64,000 nt of DNA from Callorhinus ursinus (GCF_003265705.1 NW_020312848.1:58624801-58688800), one strand, 5' to 3'; shown: positions 42,333 through 57,083, numbered from the stretch's first letter. Program-made: numbers and translations. Notes: generated by a model from the sequence alone, not told the origin.

Positions 42333-45300
42333 TCTAGAAAATAAAAGTTATTTTTGGCTGATGCTATCAATTCATTATTCTCTGTTTTCTACCTTTTCTA
42401 ATGTCTAGCATACAGCTTAATTTATTTTAAAGCAGTTACTCTGATCTTAAATCGTCTATTTTTCGTATTTCTTCAAGAATTTGGTGCTACAGGATACTAT
42501 AATCCAACTTATGGTTATCATCAACTTGTCTCAGGTCTAAGATAGCATATTGGGTCACATTTGAGTGGAATCAGGTATCTATTAAAATTCTAGAAAGACC
42601 TTCAAAAGATGATACATGAAATATTAATCAGTTTCCTTAAAATGATAGAAGCAATCCATTCCATTCATTGGCAGGGAGGGAATATCCAAAAGTACTTTAG
42701 AATTCTGTAGTAGAAAATGGAAGGTATATTTAGGGGGTTGAAGAAATTGATATGTAAAGTGAAGTTGGGGACCATGCTGAATATTCTAATAATATAAAAA
42801 TTAATTCAGATCCCAGAACATACTTGACCTGTCTCTTTATAATGTAACACTAAACATATGAATAGAACCCTGGAGTATTTGATGAAATAAACTTTTTATC
42901 TCAAAACTGAGCATCATAATTTTGATGTAAAGTTTGTTTATTGTTATAAGTAATACATATGTATGTATATGTGCATATGTATATGTATTTATATGTTGAC
43001 GTGTATAGTTTTCCATCAGATGAAAGGGATGGAAAATTTGCAGAGACAAGCATAAAGAGAGAAAAGAAAGAGTGAGAAAACTATGTGCTTGAAAAGCCTA
43101 GATTTTTATTTCTCTCAGGTAAAGCTTAATGGAAGAAATAAACCTAGAGGGCCCTGTTCCTGCTTTTAGTTCTGAAACTCAGTCATGCGGAGAATGTTAT
43201 TTGTCTCAAAACTTTGACATGATAAGGGAAAATTTTAAATCAAAGTTCTGTACTACGAAAATATTAATATTCAAGTTCCAGAAGCCTGAGTAACAGATGA
43301 TGTCACTGGACACAAATCTATGAAAATCATACCAACACTAGAGAATCTATGATAGTAATAATTTCTTATATCCAAATATGTTGAGGATATAATGGTGGTA
43401 GTCTTGACTAAAACATTTAGAGACTCTTGGCCAACACAGAGCACCTAAAACAAAAGTAAAGTGTACTTTAATGTTTATCGCCATTGGGGTAGCAAACTAT
43501 GGAGGAGAAAATAAAATTATGGTTAATTATGCACCACATGATGTGCTGGGTTTTGAATATTTTGCTCCCTACCAATTAAATATTAACAAAGAAAGTAAAA
43601 CAAGATGTGAATCTAGTAGCATGCTTCTGGTTGTAAACTAATGGCACTGAGAAGATGCTTTCTTGGTCCCATAAGGTGAGTACAAGCTCATTTAAACTCA
43701 GTTTAGCTAGCAAATTGTCTTCATGGTATGTAATAAGGTTTCCCGTACCCTGGATAAGAATAAGGAGATAAAACTTCATCATAGTACATGACACTTCAAA
43801 AGGTTTTTTATCTCACTTAATTTAAGATTCATAACTAAAGCCAGGCTATGATTTTATTCTGACATTTCATCTGCTTAGCATAAAGAAGAGTCATCATGAC
43901 CTCAGAATCGAGCCAGCCACAGTCATTCGGCAATCTAATTTTATAGTCAGTGGGCTGGAATACTTTTCATCATTCTGGAAATGTTCTGGTTCATCTAGGA
44001 AACACTGGTTCTTGTATTTTATCTTTAAATAGATAATGGAGTAGTAGTGATCATGCAGGCTAAGATTAAGTTCGTTTAATGGTCTTAAAATGTAGATTTA
44101 AAAAATCTTGTTAATGAGAATAATCCTCTTTAGGTATTTTGCCAGATGCTTGGTAACAACTGTTCTCCAGTGCAATTTATCTTGAGATATTTGCTTTTTG
44201 AAGTTTTCCTGATTAAGTGAAACAGAAGTACTTAGAAGGCAATTTATACTCCTCTCAGTTCCAGATTGATCTGAAACACAGATTGAATTAGAGTTAGCTG
44301 CTAAAAATGTTCTTTCTCATGTCTTCTTTTTCAAATTTTTGTGTACTTAATATGTCCCCTCTTTGTTTTAATCTGATGCAGTTCTCCTCAGCATATATAA
44401 AACCAGTGACATAAGAATAATCTGTAACTTTTCAAAGAATTACATATCAAGATTCTAGCCCTTCTGCAGGTAGATAGATGACTAATACATTTTTTAATGG
44501 AGTTATTGATTAATCCTACTAAACTCTAGATAAAAACTGAGGCCCATTCATGATTAACTAAAGCATCAGCATACTTTGAATGGGGGCTTTGGAGAGGAGA
44601 TGAAAATAATAAAGACTATCTAGTCAGTGAGTTTGGTATATGTGGGCAAGCTTCCTAAGGAAAAATGAAGAGGGAAAAATCTTTGATTAAATGAAAATGC
44701 TTTTGTTCCCATTGTGTTAGCATTTATGAAGATGAAAATTGGGTCACCTGTTCATTTGAAAAATAAATAAAAACAGTATATTTGTTAAATAAGAACAAAA
44801 AAATGCTTCTAACAATTAAATAGTTCTGAAATCATATAGTCCTTGTTAAAACAATTTTTTAAAAACGCCCCACCACAAATTTCCAAGGAGTAGAATGTTA
44901 TGGCTGAAGCAGAAACTTAAGGAAAGGAGAAATATCCTGCTAGCCAATTATCTGGGTTTTTTTCCCCCTCACAGCAGCCCCTCAAATATCTCCAGATAAT
45001 CCAAAGATTCTGGGTAACAGAATTGAAAAACTACTATTCATTCTTTTTGCATGCCTATAAGCTTATCTGCAACATTTTTTTTCAATTCTTTTGTTAAATA
45101 TTATACCTCTTCAGTAGTGCATTAAGAAGTGTCTCTTAAAGATGATGAGGTCAAAGAGAGTTGTGACATTTATTAATAATGTTTAAAAGGTCAAAAACAG
45201 AGAGCATGTGAAGCATGAAATAATATAGCGTTCTAGGGCTACATGTATTAATACCTTACAGTTAGGAGCAGAGTTGGATTGAAGCATGTTATCACTGAGA

Positions 45301-46846
45301 CTACCGGTAAAGAGGATGTAGAAACTCATAGACATGCACTAGACAAGATTTATAGTTCTCCAAATGTGATTTCCAGGAGACTGGTTGTCCCCAAGGACAT
45401 TGCAGGTTGTCTGCCAGCCCAGGTCTCTCTTTTGAATTAATGTTTATACTGCTTAATTTATTTATATCCTGCCTAATTCCAATAGTGATTTGGACTTAAA
45501 ATACATTCAAGAGGAATAATTGAGTAAATGGGTAAATAGCTTAGCTAAGATCCAAAAGTAGACAAATTATGATACACCTGTGGAGATGTTACTACTTAAA
45601 ATAACACATGAGGTCTTCTATCATTGTCAGAATTGACACAGAAATTAGGATAAGTTCACAAATGTCTACCATAAGAAGGAAAATAATTCTATTAATTATA
45701 GTGTCCGTGACATAATACCTACCTTCTCAGTACGTACAGTCTAATCTGTGAGACAAATACAGAAATGCCTAATTCCAATCCACCGCCTAAATATTGTGAA
45801 TGCATTGGTCAAAACCTGTGGCCATTTGTAGCTCAAGATAGGAAACAATGAAACATGTTGGAATGCTGTTGAAATACAATCCAGCAACGGAGGTAGTTGT
45901 AGCAGGAAAGGAGAGATATTAAAGAGGTAGAATTTATAAAATTCAGTGATTGCTTGTATACAGAATATGAAGAAAGGATAGCACCACATCTTTGGTTGGT
46001 TGTACCATTCTCCAAGATCAATAAACAGGGAGAAGAATATGTTTGAGGCTGCTTAGGAGAAATATAATTATTTCTGGAACTAAGGACAGAGTGAGTTTTT
46101 CCCTATGCATCTTCTTCCAGGCAGTCTAACACAGTGAGCAAACTTTCTCAACCACATCTTTGAAATTAATAACACAACAATTTTTATTGGTCATTTCTTA
46201 TATATTCTCCTACATAGTCCAAAAATAATATTTAAATATAGCTAAGTAAAAGCAAGTTTCAGGGTTTCCAAAAGTATATCATTCAGGTAGACAACTTGGA
46301 GGGTTGGGCTGTGGATAATTTTCTTCTCAAATTCTTTGGATTGTTATATGGAAACTTCTTCCCTTTGGGGATTATTGGGAAAGCTATTTCTGCCTCTCCC
46401 TTCACCCTTGTGATTATTGTTTCTCAGGAGGAATGATTTATCTGATTTATAGAATGACAAGAATCTCACAGCTACTGGTTATTCCTTTCTCTATTATACA
46501 GGGCTGAGGTGTTAAAGATGACCATTTCAGTGTGGTTTTCTCTTTTCACTTTTAGGCTAGCTTGTGACAACAGATCATTCTTCACTGAATGTAGGTTTCA
46601 TAAAATAAGCACATCTGGGTACAAGTCTAGGGCCTGCTTTTTAGAAGCAAGTTTGAATTGCAGCCTACTTTATCCCCAATCTCAGGACAAGATGAGTATA
46701 AAACAGTGATTTATCTTAGGCTGCCTGAGTAAATTTCCCAACTGCTGACCAAATCTCCCTGTGCATGGATCTCAGATCTGGATTTTGGGATAGGTGGCAG
46801 AAATCTTTATTTTTGCAGCTTTTAATCTAATCTAGTCTTCCCAGAA
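42333..46846. other. 4.5 kb without recognised repeat or gene
   Basis: The longest stretch here with no clear young repeat. AT-rich, short frames only (70-82 codons, no family). A purine/pyrimidine-alternating atgtatgtatatgtgcatatg patch lies at ~42958-42990. Anything here is either unique DNA or too diverged to see. Confidence 0.55.
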
Positions 46847-46857
46847 AGAAAACTGAT

Positions 46858-47978
<1,121 letters not shown>

Positions 47979-48156
47979 GGAAATTTCATGACTCTTCAAC
48001 TTGTAGCTTTGTGAAATGTTTCATCATTTCTTCTTTTCCAACATATACGTAGAAGGTTGTAATTGTCTTTATGTGCTCTGCTTCAGCTGCATCTCACAAG
48101 TCTTGATAAGTCATATTATTTTTTTTTCAGTTACAAGTATTTTATAATTGCCATTT

Positions 48157-48384
48157 TTTTTAAGAATGTTTATTTTTTTATTTTATTTTATTTTTTTTAA
48201 AGATTTTATTTATTTATTTGAGAGAGAGAGTGAGAGATAGAGAGCACGAGAGGGAAGAGGGTCAGAGGGAGAAGCAGACTCCCTGCCGAGCAGGGAGCCC
48301 GATGCGGGACTCGATCCCGAGACTCCAGGATCATGACCTGAGCCGAAGGCAGTCGCTTAACCAACTGAGCCACCCAGGCGCCCC
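48157..48384 (-). mobile_element. CAN-SINE, antisense (younger subfamily)
   Basis: Near-consensus reverse copy with long T/(TTTA) tail, gaagagggtcagagggagaag block and head ending gagccacccaggcgcccc. Perfect 14-bp target duplication tataattgccattt (48143-48156 and 48385-48398). Confidence 0.97.
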
Positions 48385-48732
48385 TATAATTGCCATTTCA
48401 ATGTCTTTTTTGACCTGTGGATTGTTTTGAAGTTTATGCTTAAATGTCTAACCCTTTGGAGACTTGATATTATTCTGTTATTGCACTGAAATCATTACAA
48501 TTTAATTCCACATTAATCAGAAAAATCTTCTGTATTATTTTAATACTTTGAGATTTCTTTATACTTAAATGTCTAGCATATAGTTCATTTTGAAAAGTGT
48601 CCCATCTTTATTACAAATGATGTGTATTCTGCTCCTCTTGAATGTAGGGTTCTATAAATGTCAAATAGAACAGGTTGGTTAAATGTGTTGTACAAACATT
48701 GTATATTTTTGCCATTTGGGTCAATCTTTTCT

Positions 48733-48941
48733 TTTTCTTTCTTTTTTTTTTTTTAAAGATTTTATTTCTTTGAGAGAGAACGAGAATGAGAGATAGAGAG
48801 CATGAGAGGGAAGAGGGTCAGAGGGAGAAGCAGACTCCCCGCTGAGCAGGGAGCCCGATGTGGGACTCGATCCCGGGATACCAGGATCATGACCCAAGCC
48901 GAAGGCAGTTGCTTAACCAACTGAGCCACCCAGGCGCCCCA
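48733..48941 (-). mobile_element. CAN-SINE, antisense (same younger subfamily)
   Basis: Shares gaagagggtcagagggagaag and other diagnostic bases with the copy 350 bp upstream. Target duplication tgggtcaatcttttct / tgggtcagtcttttct (48717-48732 and 48942-48957), one mismatch. Confidence 0.96.
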
Positions 48942-49755
48942 TGGGTCAGTCTTTTCTAATAGTTACTAAAATTTGTTCAGATATTCATCTATGATTGTAA
49001 ATTTGTCTATTTTTTCTTATATCTTCAAATTTTGGCTTTTTACATTTTGAAGCAAATTTAAGATTGTTATACCTCCATTTTTATAAGGACCATTTATCCA
49101 CATAAAATGTCTTCCCTTGTGCCTAATAATATTTTCTATATTAAAATTTTTTATATTATCATTATGTCAAATATTTTTTGGGTATTTGCATATTTCACAG
49201 TATACTTTAGAAACTCTTCTTTCAAATCTATTTATATTCTTATCTACAGTGTGACTTTTGTAATGAGACAATAATTGGGGCTTTTTTTTCAGGTATATCT
49301 GATTTTTTTAATTATTATGTTATAATATATCATTAGTTTTTGATGTAGTGTTCCATGATTCAATGTTTGCATATAACACCCAGTTCTCCATACAGAACAT
49401 GCTCTTTTTAATACCCATCACCAGGCTAACCTATCCCCCCAACCCCTCCCCTCTAGACCCTCAGTTTGTTTCTCAGAGTCCATAATCTCTCATGGTTAAT
49501 CTCCCCTCTGATTCCCCCCCCTTCATTCTTCCACTCCTGCTATCTTCTTCTTCTTCTTCTTCTTTTTTTTTTTTTTTTAACATATAATGTATTATTTGTT
49601 TCAGAGGTACAGGTCTGTGATTCAACAGTCTTACACAATTCACAGGGCTCACCATAGCACATACCCTCCCCAATGTCCATCACCCAGCCACCCCATCCGT
49701 CCCACCCCTCACCGCTCCAGCAACCCTCAGTTTGTTTCCTGAGATTAAGAATTCC

Positions 49756-52700
49756 TCATATCAGTGAGGTCATATGATACATGTCTTTCTTTGATTGACT
49801 TATTTGACTCAGCATAATACCCTCCAGTTTCATCCATGTTGTTGCAAATGGCAAGATCTCATTCCTTTTGATGGCTGCATAATATTCCATTGTATATATA
49901 TACCACTTCATCTTTATCCATTCATCTGTTGATGGACATCTTGGCTCTTTCCATAGTTTGGCTATAGGGGACATTGCTGCTATAAACATCGGGGTGCACG
50001 TGCCCCTTCGGATCTCTACATTTGTATCTTTGGGGTAAATACCCAGTAGTGCAGTTGCTGGATCATATGGTAGCTCTATTTTCAACTTTTAGAGGAACCT
50101 CCAGACTGTTTTCCAGAGTGGTTGCACCAGCTTGCATTCCCACCAACAGTGTAGGAGGGTTCCCCTTTCTCCGCATCCCCGCCAACATCTGTCGTTTCCT
50201 GACTTGTTACTTTTCGCCATTCTGACTGGTGTGAGGTGGTATCTCATTGAGGTTTTGATTTGGATTTCCCTGATGCCGAGTGATGTTGAACACTTTTTCA
50301 TGTGCCTGTTGGCCATTTGGATGTCTTCTTTGGAAAAATGTCTGTTCATTACTTCTGCCCATTTCTTGATTGGATCATTTGTTCTTTGCGTGTTGAGTTT
50401 CATAAGTTCTTTATAGATTTTGGATACTAGCCCTTTCATATGTCATTTGCAAATATTTTCTCCCATTCTGTCGGTTGTCTTTTGGTTTTGTGGACTGTTT
50501 CTTTTGCTGTGCAAAAGATTTTATCTTGATGAAATCCCAATAGTTCATTTTTGCCCTGGCTTCCCTTGCCTTTGGTGATGTTTCTAGGAAGAAGTTGCTG
50601 CAGCTGAGGTCGAAGAGATTGCTGCCTGTGTTCTCCTTTAGGATTTTGATGGACTCCTGTCTCACGTTTACGTCTTTCAACCATTTGGAGTCTATTTTTG
50701 TGTGTGGTGTAAGGAAATGGTCCAGTTTCATTCTTTTGCATGTGGCTGTCCAATTTTCCCAACACCATTTGTTGAAGAGACTGTCTTTTTTCCATTGGAC
50801 ATTCTTTCCTGCTTTGTCGAAGATGAGTTGACCATAGAGTTGAGGGTCCATTTCTGGGCTCCCTATTCTGTTCCATTGATTTATATGCCTGTTTTTGTGC
50901 CAGTACCATACGGTCTTGATGATGACAGCTTTGTAGTAGAGCTTGAGGTCCGGAATTGTGAGGCCGCCAGCTTTGCTTTTCTTTTTCAACATTCCTCTGG
51001 CTATTCAGGGTCTTTTCTGGTTCCATACAAATTTTAGGATTATTTGTTCCATTTCTTTGAAAAAAGTGGATGGTATTTTGATAGGGATTGCCTTGAATGT
51101 GTAGATGGCTCTAGGTAGCATTGAAATCTTCACAATATTTGTTCTTCCAATCCATGAGCATGGAATGTTTTTCCATTTCTTTGTGTCTTCCTCAATTTCT
51201 TTCATGAGTATTTTATAGTTTTCTGAGTACAGATTCTTTGCCTCTTTGGTTAGATTTATTCCTAGGTACCTTATGGTTTTGGGTGCAGTTGTAAATGGGA
51301 TCAACTCCTTAATTTCTCTTTCTTCTGTCTTGTTGTTGGTGTATTGGAATGCCAGTGATTTCTGTGCATTGATTTTATATCCTGCCACTTTACTGAAATC
51401 CTGTCTAGCAGTTTTGGGGTGGAGTCTTTTGGGTTTTCCACATAAAGTATCATATCATCTGCAAAGAGTGAGAGTTTGACTTCTTCTTTGCCATTTTGGA
51501 TGCCTTTGATTTCTTTTTGTTGTCTGATTGCTGTGGCTAGGACTTCTAATACTATGTTGAATAGCAGTGGTGTTAGTGGACATACCTGCCGTGTTCCTGA
51601 CCGTAGGGGGAAGGCTCTAAGTTTTTCCCCATTAAGAATGATATTCACTGTGGGTTTTTCATAGATGGCTTTTATGATATTGAGGTGTGTACTCTCTATC
51701 CCTATACTCTGAAGAGTTTTGATCAAAAAAGGATGCTGTACTTTGTCAAATGTTTTTTCTGCATCTATTGAGAAGATCATATGGTTCTTGTTCTTTCTTT
51801 TATTAATGTATTGTATCACATTGATTGATTTGCGGGCGTTGAACCAACCTTGCAGCTCAGGGATAAATCCCACTTGGTCATGGTGAATAATCCTTTTAAT
51901 GTACTGTTGGATCCTATTGGCTCGTATGTTGGTGAGAAGTTTTGCATCCATGTTCATCAAGGGTATTGGTCTGTAATTCTCCTTTTTGATGGGGTCTTTG
52001 TCTGGTTTGGGGATCAAGGTAATGGTGGCCTCATAAAACGAGTTTGGAAGTTTTCCTTCCATTTCTAATTTTTGGAACAGTTTCAGGTGAATAGGGATTA
52101 ATTCTTCTTGAAATCTTTGGTAGAATTTCCCTGGGAAGCCATGTGGCCCTGGGCTTTTGTTTGTTGGGAGATTTTGGATGACTGCTTCAATGTCCTTAGT
52201 GGTTATAGGTCTGTTCAGGTTTTCTATTTCTTCCTGATTCAGTTTGGTAGTTGATACATCTCTAGGAATGCACCCATTTCTTCCAGATTGTCTAATTTGC
52301 TGGCATAGTGTTGCTCATAATATGTTCTTAAAATTGTTTGTATTTCTTTGGTGTTGGTTGTGATCTCTCCTCTTTCAGTCATGATTTTGATTTGGGTCCT
52401 TTCTCTTTTCTTTTTGATAAGTCTGGCCAGTGGTCTATCAATCTTATTAATTCTTCCAAAGAACCAGCTCCTAGTTTTGTTGATCCGTTCTACTGTTCTT
52501 TTGGTTTCTGTTTCATTGATTTCTGCTCTAATCTTTATTATTTCTCTTCTCCTGCTGGGTTTAGGTTTTATTTGCTGTTTTTTTCTCTAGCTCCTTTAGG
52601 TGTAGGGTTAGGTTGTTTATTTGAGACCTTTCTTGTTTCTTGAGATGGTCTTGCATTGCTATATACTTTCCTCTTAGGACTGCCTTTGCTGCCTCCCAAA

Positions 52701-52890
52701 GATTTTGGACAATTGTGTTTTCATTTTCGTTGGTTTCCATGAATTCTTTTAATTCTCCTTTAATTTCCTGGTTGACCCATTCATTCTTTAGTAGGATGCT
52801 CTTTAGCCTCCATGTATTTGAGTTCTTTCTGACTTTCCTCTTGTGATTGAGTTCTAGTTTCAAAGCATTGTGGTCTGAAAATATGCAGGG
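49756..52890 (-). pseudogene. L1 ORF2 remnant, main part (end of endonuclease, RT, C-terminal knuckle)
   Basis: Read right to left: [14 protein letters not shown] (end of endonuclease, ~52862-52820), SPGPDG (~52160-52130), [11 protein letters not shown] (RT motif, ~51765-51730, Ala to Thr), LFADDMILY (RT catalytic motif, ~51465-51440), GWFNARKS, and the C-terminal [18 protein letters not shown] knuckle (~50185-50130, all four ligands kept). The ORF2 stop is at 49756-49758. Open stretches are 52947-52561, 52062-51301, 51388-51005, 50992-50411, 50439-50089 and 50085-49756 in changing frames, so several indels separate them. Homologous to the 30.8 kb copy but with a different set of lesions. Confidence 0.93.
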
Positions 52891-53024
52891 AATTTGCAAA
52901 CACAGAACCAGCCCTACAAGAAGTATTGAAAGGGGTCCTCTAAGCAAGGAGAGAGCCTAAAAGTAACATAGACCAGAAAGGAACACGCACAATATAAAGT
53001 AACAGTCACCTTACAGGCAATACA

Positions 53025-53638
53025 ATGGCACTAAATTCATATCTTTCAATGGTTATCCTGAATGCAAATGGGCTAAATGCCCCAATCAAAAGACATAGGC
53101 TATCAAATTGGATAAAAAAACAAGACCCATCGATATGCTGTCTGCAAGAGACTCATTTTAGACCCAAAGACAAAGTGGGGGTGGAAAACCATTTACCATG
53201 CTAATGGACCCCAAAAGAAAGCTGGGGTGGCAATCCTTATGTCAGACAAATTAGATTTTAAACCAAAGACTGTAATAAGAGATGAGGAAGGACACCATAT
53301 CCTACTTAAAGGATCTATCCAACAAGAAAATCTAACAATTGTAAATATCTATGCCCCTAACTTGGGAGCGGCCAATTATATAAGCCAATTAATAACAAAA
53401 GCAAAGAAACACATCAACAACAATAAAATAATAGTGGGGGAGTTTAACATCCCCCTGACTGAAATGGACAGATCATCTAAGCAAAAGATCAACAAGGAAA
53501 TAAAGACTTTAAATGACACACTGGACCATATGGACTTCATAAATATATTCAGAACATTCCATCCCAAAGCAACAGAATACACATTCTTCTCTAGTGCCCA
53601 TGGAACATTCTCCAGAATTGATCACATCCTAGGTCACA
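53025..53638 (+). pseudogene. L1 ORF2 N-terminal endonuclease fragment, inverted segment
   Basis: Starts at the ORF2 ATG (53025): MALNSYLSMVILNANGLN, then CCLQETH with the catalytic Glu. A deletion near 53175-53180 and a frameshift break it after about 59 codons. It continues in another frame (53227-53715) through KAGVAIL, VNIYAPN, GEFN and RIDHILGHK. GEFN replaces the usual GDFN, so a catalytic Asp is Glu. L1 sequence ends at about 53638; the rest of the open frame is host-L1 DNA. 52891-53024 is the ORF1/ORF2 junction region. Confidence 0.9.
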
Positions 53639-54235
53639 AATTGGGTCTTTTGTTTTTAATACTTTCCTGCAATCTTTGTTATTTAATTAGAAGAGTTTTT
53701 TCTTTTAATTTTTAATTTAAGCACTGGTATAGGAAGATTTAAATCACGATCTTGCTATTTATTTGCTAATTGTTCTGTATATTATTTATTTCTTTATTCT
53801 TTTCTAACCTCCCTTTGAATAATAAAGTACCTTTTATTTTTTTTGTTGTATCGCCTTAGTGCACATTATCTATGCTATTTTGTATTATTCTTTTACAAGT
53901 TAACTAGTAATATAGAGATTAAAATATGCAACTTTTGCTGCTTATACTCTACCTTAAATAAGTGATTTTAGCATGTCTCTAACAACTTGAGAATCTTACA
54001 ACAGTTCAACTCCATTTATTCCAATCCTCATCTTCGTCCTATTATCATACGTTTTATTTATTTGCTTTAAAACTCACAATTCATAGTTATTTTTTCTCTC
54101 TTTCTTTCTATTTTTTTTCATATTATTATTTTTAAATTTGCCTACATATTTGTCACTTACGCTGCTTTTCATTCCTTTTGTCATCATGGAGCTTCTCTCT
54201 GGTATCATTTCCCTTCCATAGAGGGTACACCTACA

Positions 54236-55302
54236 AATAATTAGCCAAAACAGTCTCAAATGACTAGTAATTTACAAGAAGAATGGGAAGACCCCACCCA
54301 GAAGTTACTTGTAGATCTTGCCTTTCAGCATCCCTGCCCACCCTCCTCCTCATGAACGATAAGCAGAAAATAAGCATAAATAACTTATAGCACCATCCAA
54401 ACAAACTGTGTAAAAAGAACAAAAGCATATGTGACAGAAAATTTCAAATACAAAGAAAGTACAATCAAGACTCAAACATATGAGGAAAGCCAATAACATA
54501 AAAGGCTAATAGTGACTAATCAAAGTAATTACAGTTGCATAAAATATTATGAAAGTCTAATATAAGGAAAGAGTTAAATCAACCCCTACATATTATAACC
54601 TCAGTTTCATTTTGGACTTTCTATGCTTCTATGTTAGAATTTTCCTGCACTGTTCCTTATTTATTTATTTATTTACTTATTTATGTCTATGTCTGCCTTC
54701 TAGAGTAGGGGCGAAAAGTAAAGCATTCATGCATTTACTTTGTCTCTCCAGGGGCTTAGATAAATTTTGACTTTTAATAAATAACTTCATAATTTTAAAG
54801 TCAGAAATAAAAGTGACCTATGGGATCTAAAGTGAATGCAATTTTAAATTAAGTACAAACAAATATAATCAACAAGACAGCTCATCAATGGAAACCTAGA
54901 TAAATAGAGCTGAAAATTTTAAGTGGTTGTTGAAATAGTTTTAAAATATTTAAATGTTAAATAGTAAAATGGTAGTTATGCTGGATTAATTTTTTTAAAA
55001 GAGCTGAATAAAATATTACTTTTCTGAAAGATCTAGCCATGGAATCTTTCCAAAATGGAGCACAAAGGTGTTAACAATGAAGAAAACGGAGAAGAAAGAC
55101 AAGAGAAATAGGAAATAGAAGCAGCCATTCTAAATCTAATGGAAAATGAAGGAGAAAAGAGAGAATAGAAGAAAGGTTCTCTTTAAAGAAAAAAAAGAGA
55201 AGGATCCTCCAAAACTGATGAAAAAGGAATACACAGATGGAAAAAGCCATGAAGCTCCAGAGAAAAAAAGTATTGTGTGTATGTATGTGTATGTGTGCGC
55301 AC

Positions 55303-55334
<32 letters not shown>

Positions 55335-56953
55335 GCAAAATTGATAACATTAACAAACAAAAACATCTGAAATTATTCTTTATAATAAACCAGAATCAAA
55401 CTGACATCAGACTTCTCATCAAAATAGAATCTAGGAAACAGTGAATGGCATTTTCAAAGGACAATTAATAGATTCTATACCTAAGCAGGTAGGATGTTGA
55501 AATAAAAATTATTCAAGCATGAAAATTCTCAAGAGAGTATTTCAAAACCTCTAAATTCCCAGTGGAAGAAATCCTGGAGTATATACTTCTTTAATCCAAG
55601 AATTAGGTTGCAGGAAGACAATAGGAACAAAGAAATTAATAAAACAAAATGCAAAATGTTAACTATAAATACATGCAAATAGGAAAAATTAATAAATCTG
55701 GAAATAAATGGCCAGACAAAATCATCAGAAGAAGTGAACACTAATGGCAAGGAAATGACCCTTCTTTCTTGTCCAGTTTGCCCGAAGATAGCTAAGACAA
55801 TCAAAAATGTGATGGGTCATTTGTTTTTCTAAGACATAGAATATAGATACTGATTAATTCTATATATTCCTGGGCAACATAAGTTTAAATATGTGTGCTA
55901 AATGTCAAATGCTAAGAGACTTCTGATTCTTGAAAACTATATATAGAAAAAAACTCTCTTACAATTCAAATAGCTTTGAATTTCTACAAACATACCTCTT
56001 AAAGCATTTCTGGGCTCATAGGAAAAAAGAAAACACGAGAATGAACGAAATAAATAAGCAAAGAATAAGCTAAATTGATTGGTTTCGTCATTGCACACAA
56101 TTTGTTTGCCTTGGGTCAAACAGCACAAGGTGGCTAAGATCTGGAAATGAAGTCTTTAGTCCACACCAAGGTGTGAGCTTATTAGGGTAGAACTTTCGAA
56201 GTTAATAAGGTTGTTGCAGATAACTAGTATCATTTTTTTTCCTGGCAAAAGCAAATGCAAACACAAATCTCATCTACACCCAAACTAACATATCCCCAAC
56301 TCAACTCGCCTTTAGATCCCCCCAAATCTCAGCAGCCACTGCGATGCCATTTAACAAGAGGGAGTCTGAAGGGGACCCCAGACTGGCAAGTGGTCATGAC
56401 TAAGAACACATATCTTCTACTTGAACACTTGACAAAAGGAGCTGATCCAGGAAAACATTGTTGGAACTCTTACTGTTAGAACTCTTACATTTTTTTTTCT
56501 GCAAAGGTCCAGCCAAACTAGGGGCCCTAAAATGTATGTTTCTCTGGCTTCATGGTTAATCCACCTCTATTGCTCTGGCCTCCTTCCTCTTCCCCACATA
56601 TATTTCCCATCCATGTACCACGAAGTGGCCCTTAGGAGATGCAGCATTGTGATGGCACTGGAAGGAGACAAGGCATCATCGATTTGTCAGAATATGTAAG
56701 GAAATACCGCAGTTGCTTATTTAAATTTATCACCCATGGCTTGTAGTTACTTTGACTTCTGAAACAGAATAGAAAAGACCAGGCCAGAAAGAAGAAGGAA
56801 GAAACTTAAATGATATACCTCAAACAGAAGTAATGACCTGCTGAACCTAATAGCCTACTTAGCTATTTTCCACAGACTATAATGATAAAACTTGGGGAAC
56901 AGTATACTTTTTAGAAGTTTATACATTTTGAATGACCCAAGCTCTGATAAGAA
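54236..56953. other. 2.7 kb with no recognised gene; (AT)n at 55302-55328
   Basis: AT-rich unique DNA with a 13-unit AT microsatellite preceded by gtgtatgtgtgcgcac. The 74-codon frame at 56255-56479 is P/S/T/L-rich and unplaced; I do not call it a gene. Confidence 0.55.
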
Positions 56954-56966
56954 CATGAAATAATAA

Positions 56967-57070
56967 GGTGCCTGATGGCTCAGTTGATAGAGCATGCAAT
57001 GCTTGATCTTGGGGTTGTGAGCTCAAGCCCCATGTTGGGCTTAGAGATTACTTAAAACAACAACAACAAC
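56967..57070 (+). mobile_element. Short CAN-SINE variant (tRNA head, no CT domain)
   Basis: ggtgcctgatggctcagttg, gagctcaagccccatg, gggcttagagattactt, then (AAC)n tail. Target duplication catgaaataataa (56954-56966) and cataaaataataa (57071-57083), one mismatch. Same truncated architecture as the copy at 14475. Confidence 0.92.
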
Positions 57071-57083
57071 CATAAAATAATAA

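Larger units (their letters stand above)
49290..53638 (-). mobile_element. 4.3 kb L1 with inverted 5' part (twin priming), in an older L1
   Basis: 49300-52890 is antisense L1 from the 3' end through most of ORF2. At ~52890 (after ttgtggtctgaaaatatgca) orientation flips: 52891-53638 is sense L1 from the ORF1/ORF2 junction region to ggtcacaaa in the endonuclease. Compared with the L1 at 30.8 kb the two pieces meet in L1 coordinates with only about 25 bp missing, as expected for twin priming. Candidate target duplication inside the host L1: aattggggctttttttt (49273-49289) and aattgggtcttttgttttt (53639-53657), blurred by poly(T). A (TTC)n patch lies at 49544-49563. Several frame breaks; inactive. 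Confidence 0.92.
47980..54235 (-). mobile_element. Old L1 (L1ME-like), antisense, host of three later insertions
   Basis: Outside the inserted SINEs (48157-48384, 48733-48941) and younger L1 (49290-53638) the sequence is collinear antisense L1: ctgcatctcacaagtcttga, gttcattttgaaaagtgtcc, gcctaataatattttctata, gtgacttttgtaatgagac, then after the insertion cttttgtttttaatactttc, aatcttacaacagttcaactcc and cttctctctggtatcatttcc. The continuation across the younger L1 is what identifies both flanks as one element. Confidence 0.7.

Noticed and set aside
56255..56479. 74-codon frame as an exon
   Set aside because: No splice-site context or family resemblance, and length is within chance for an open frame.
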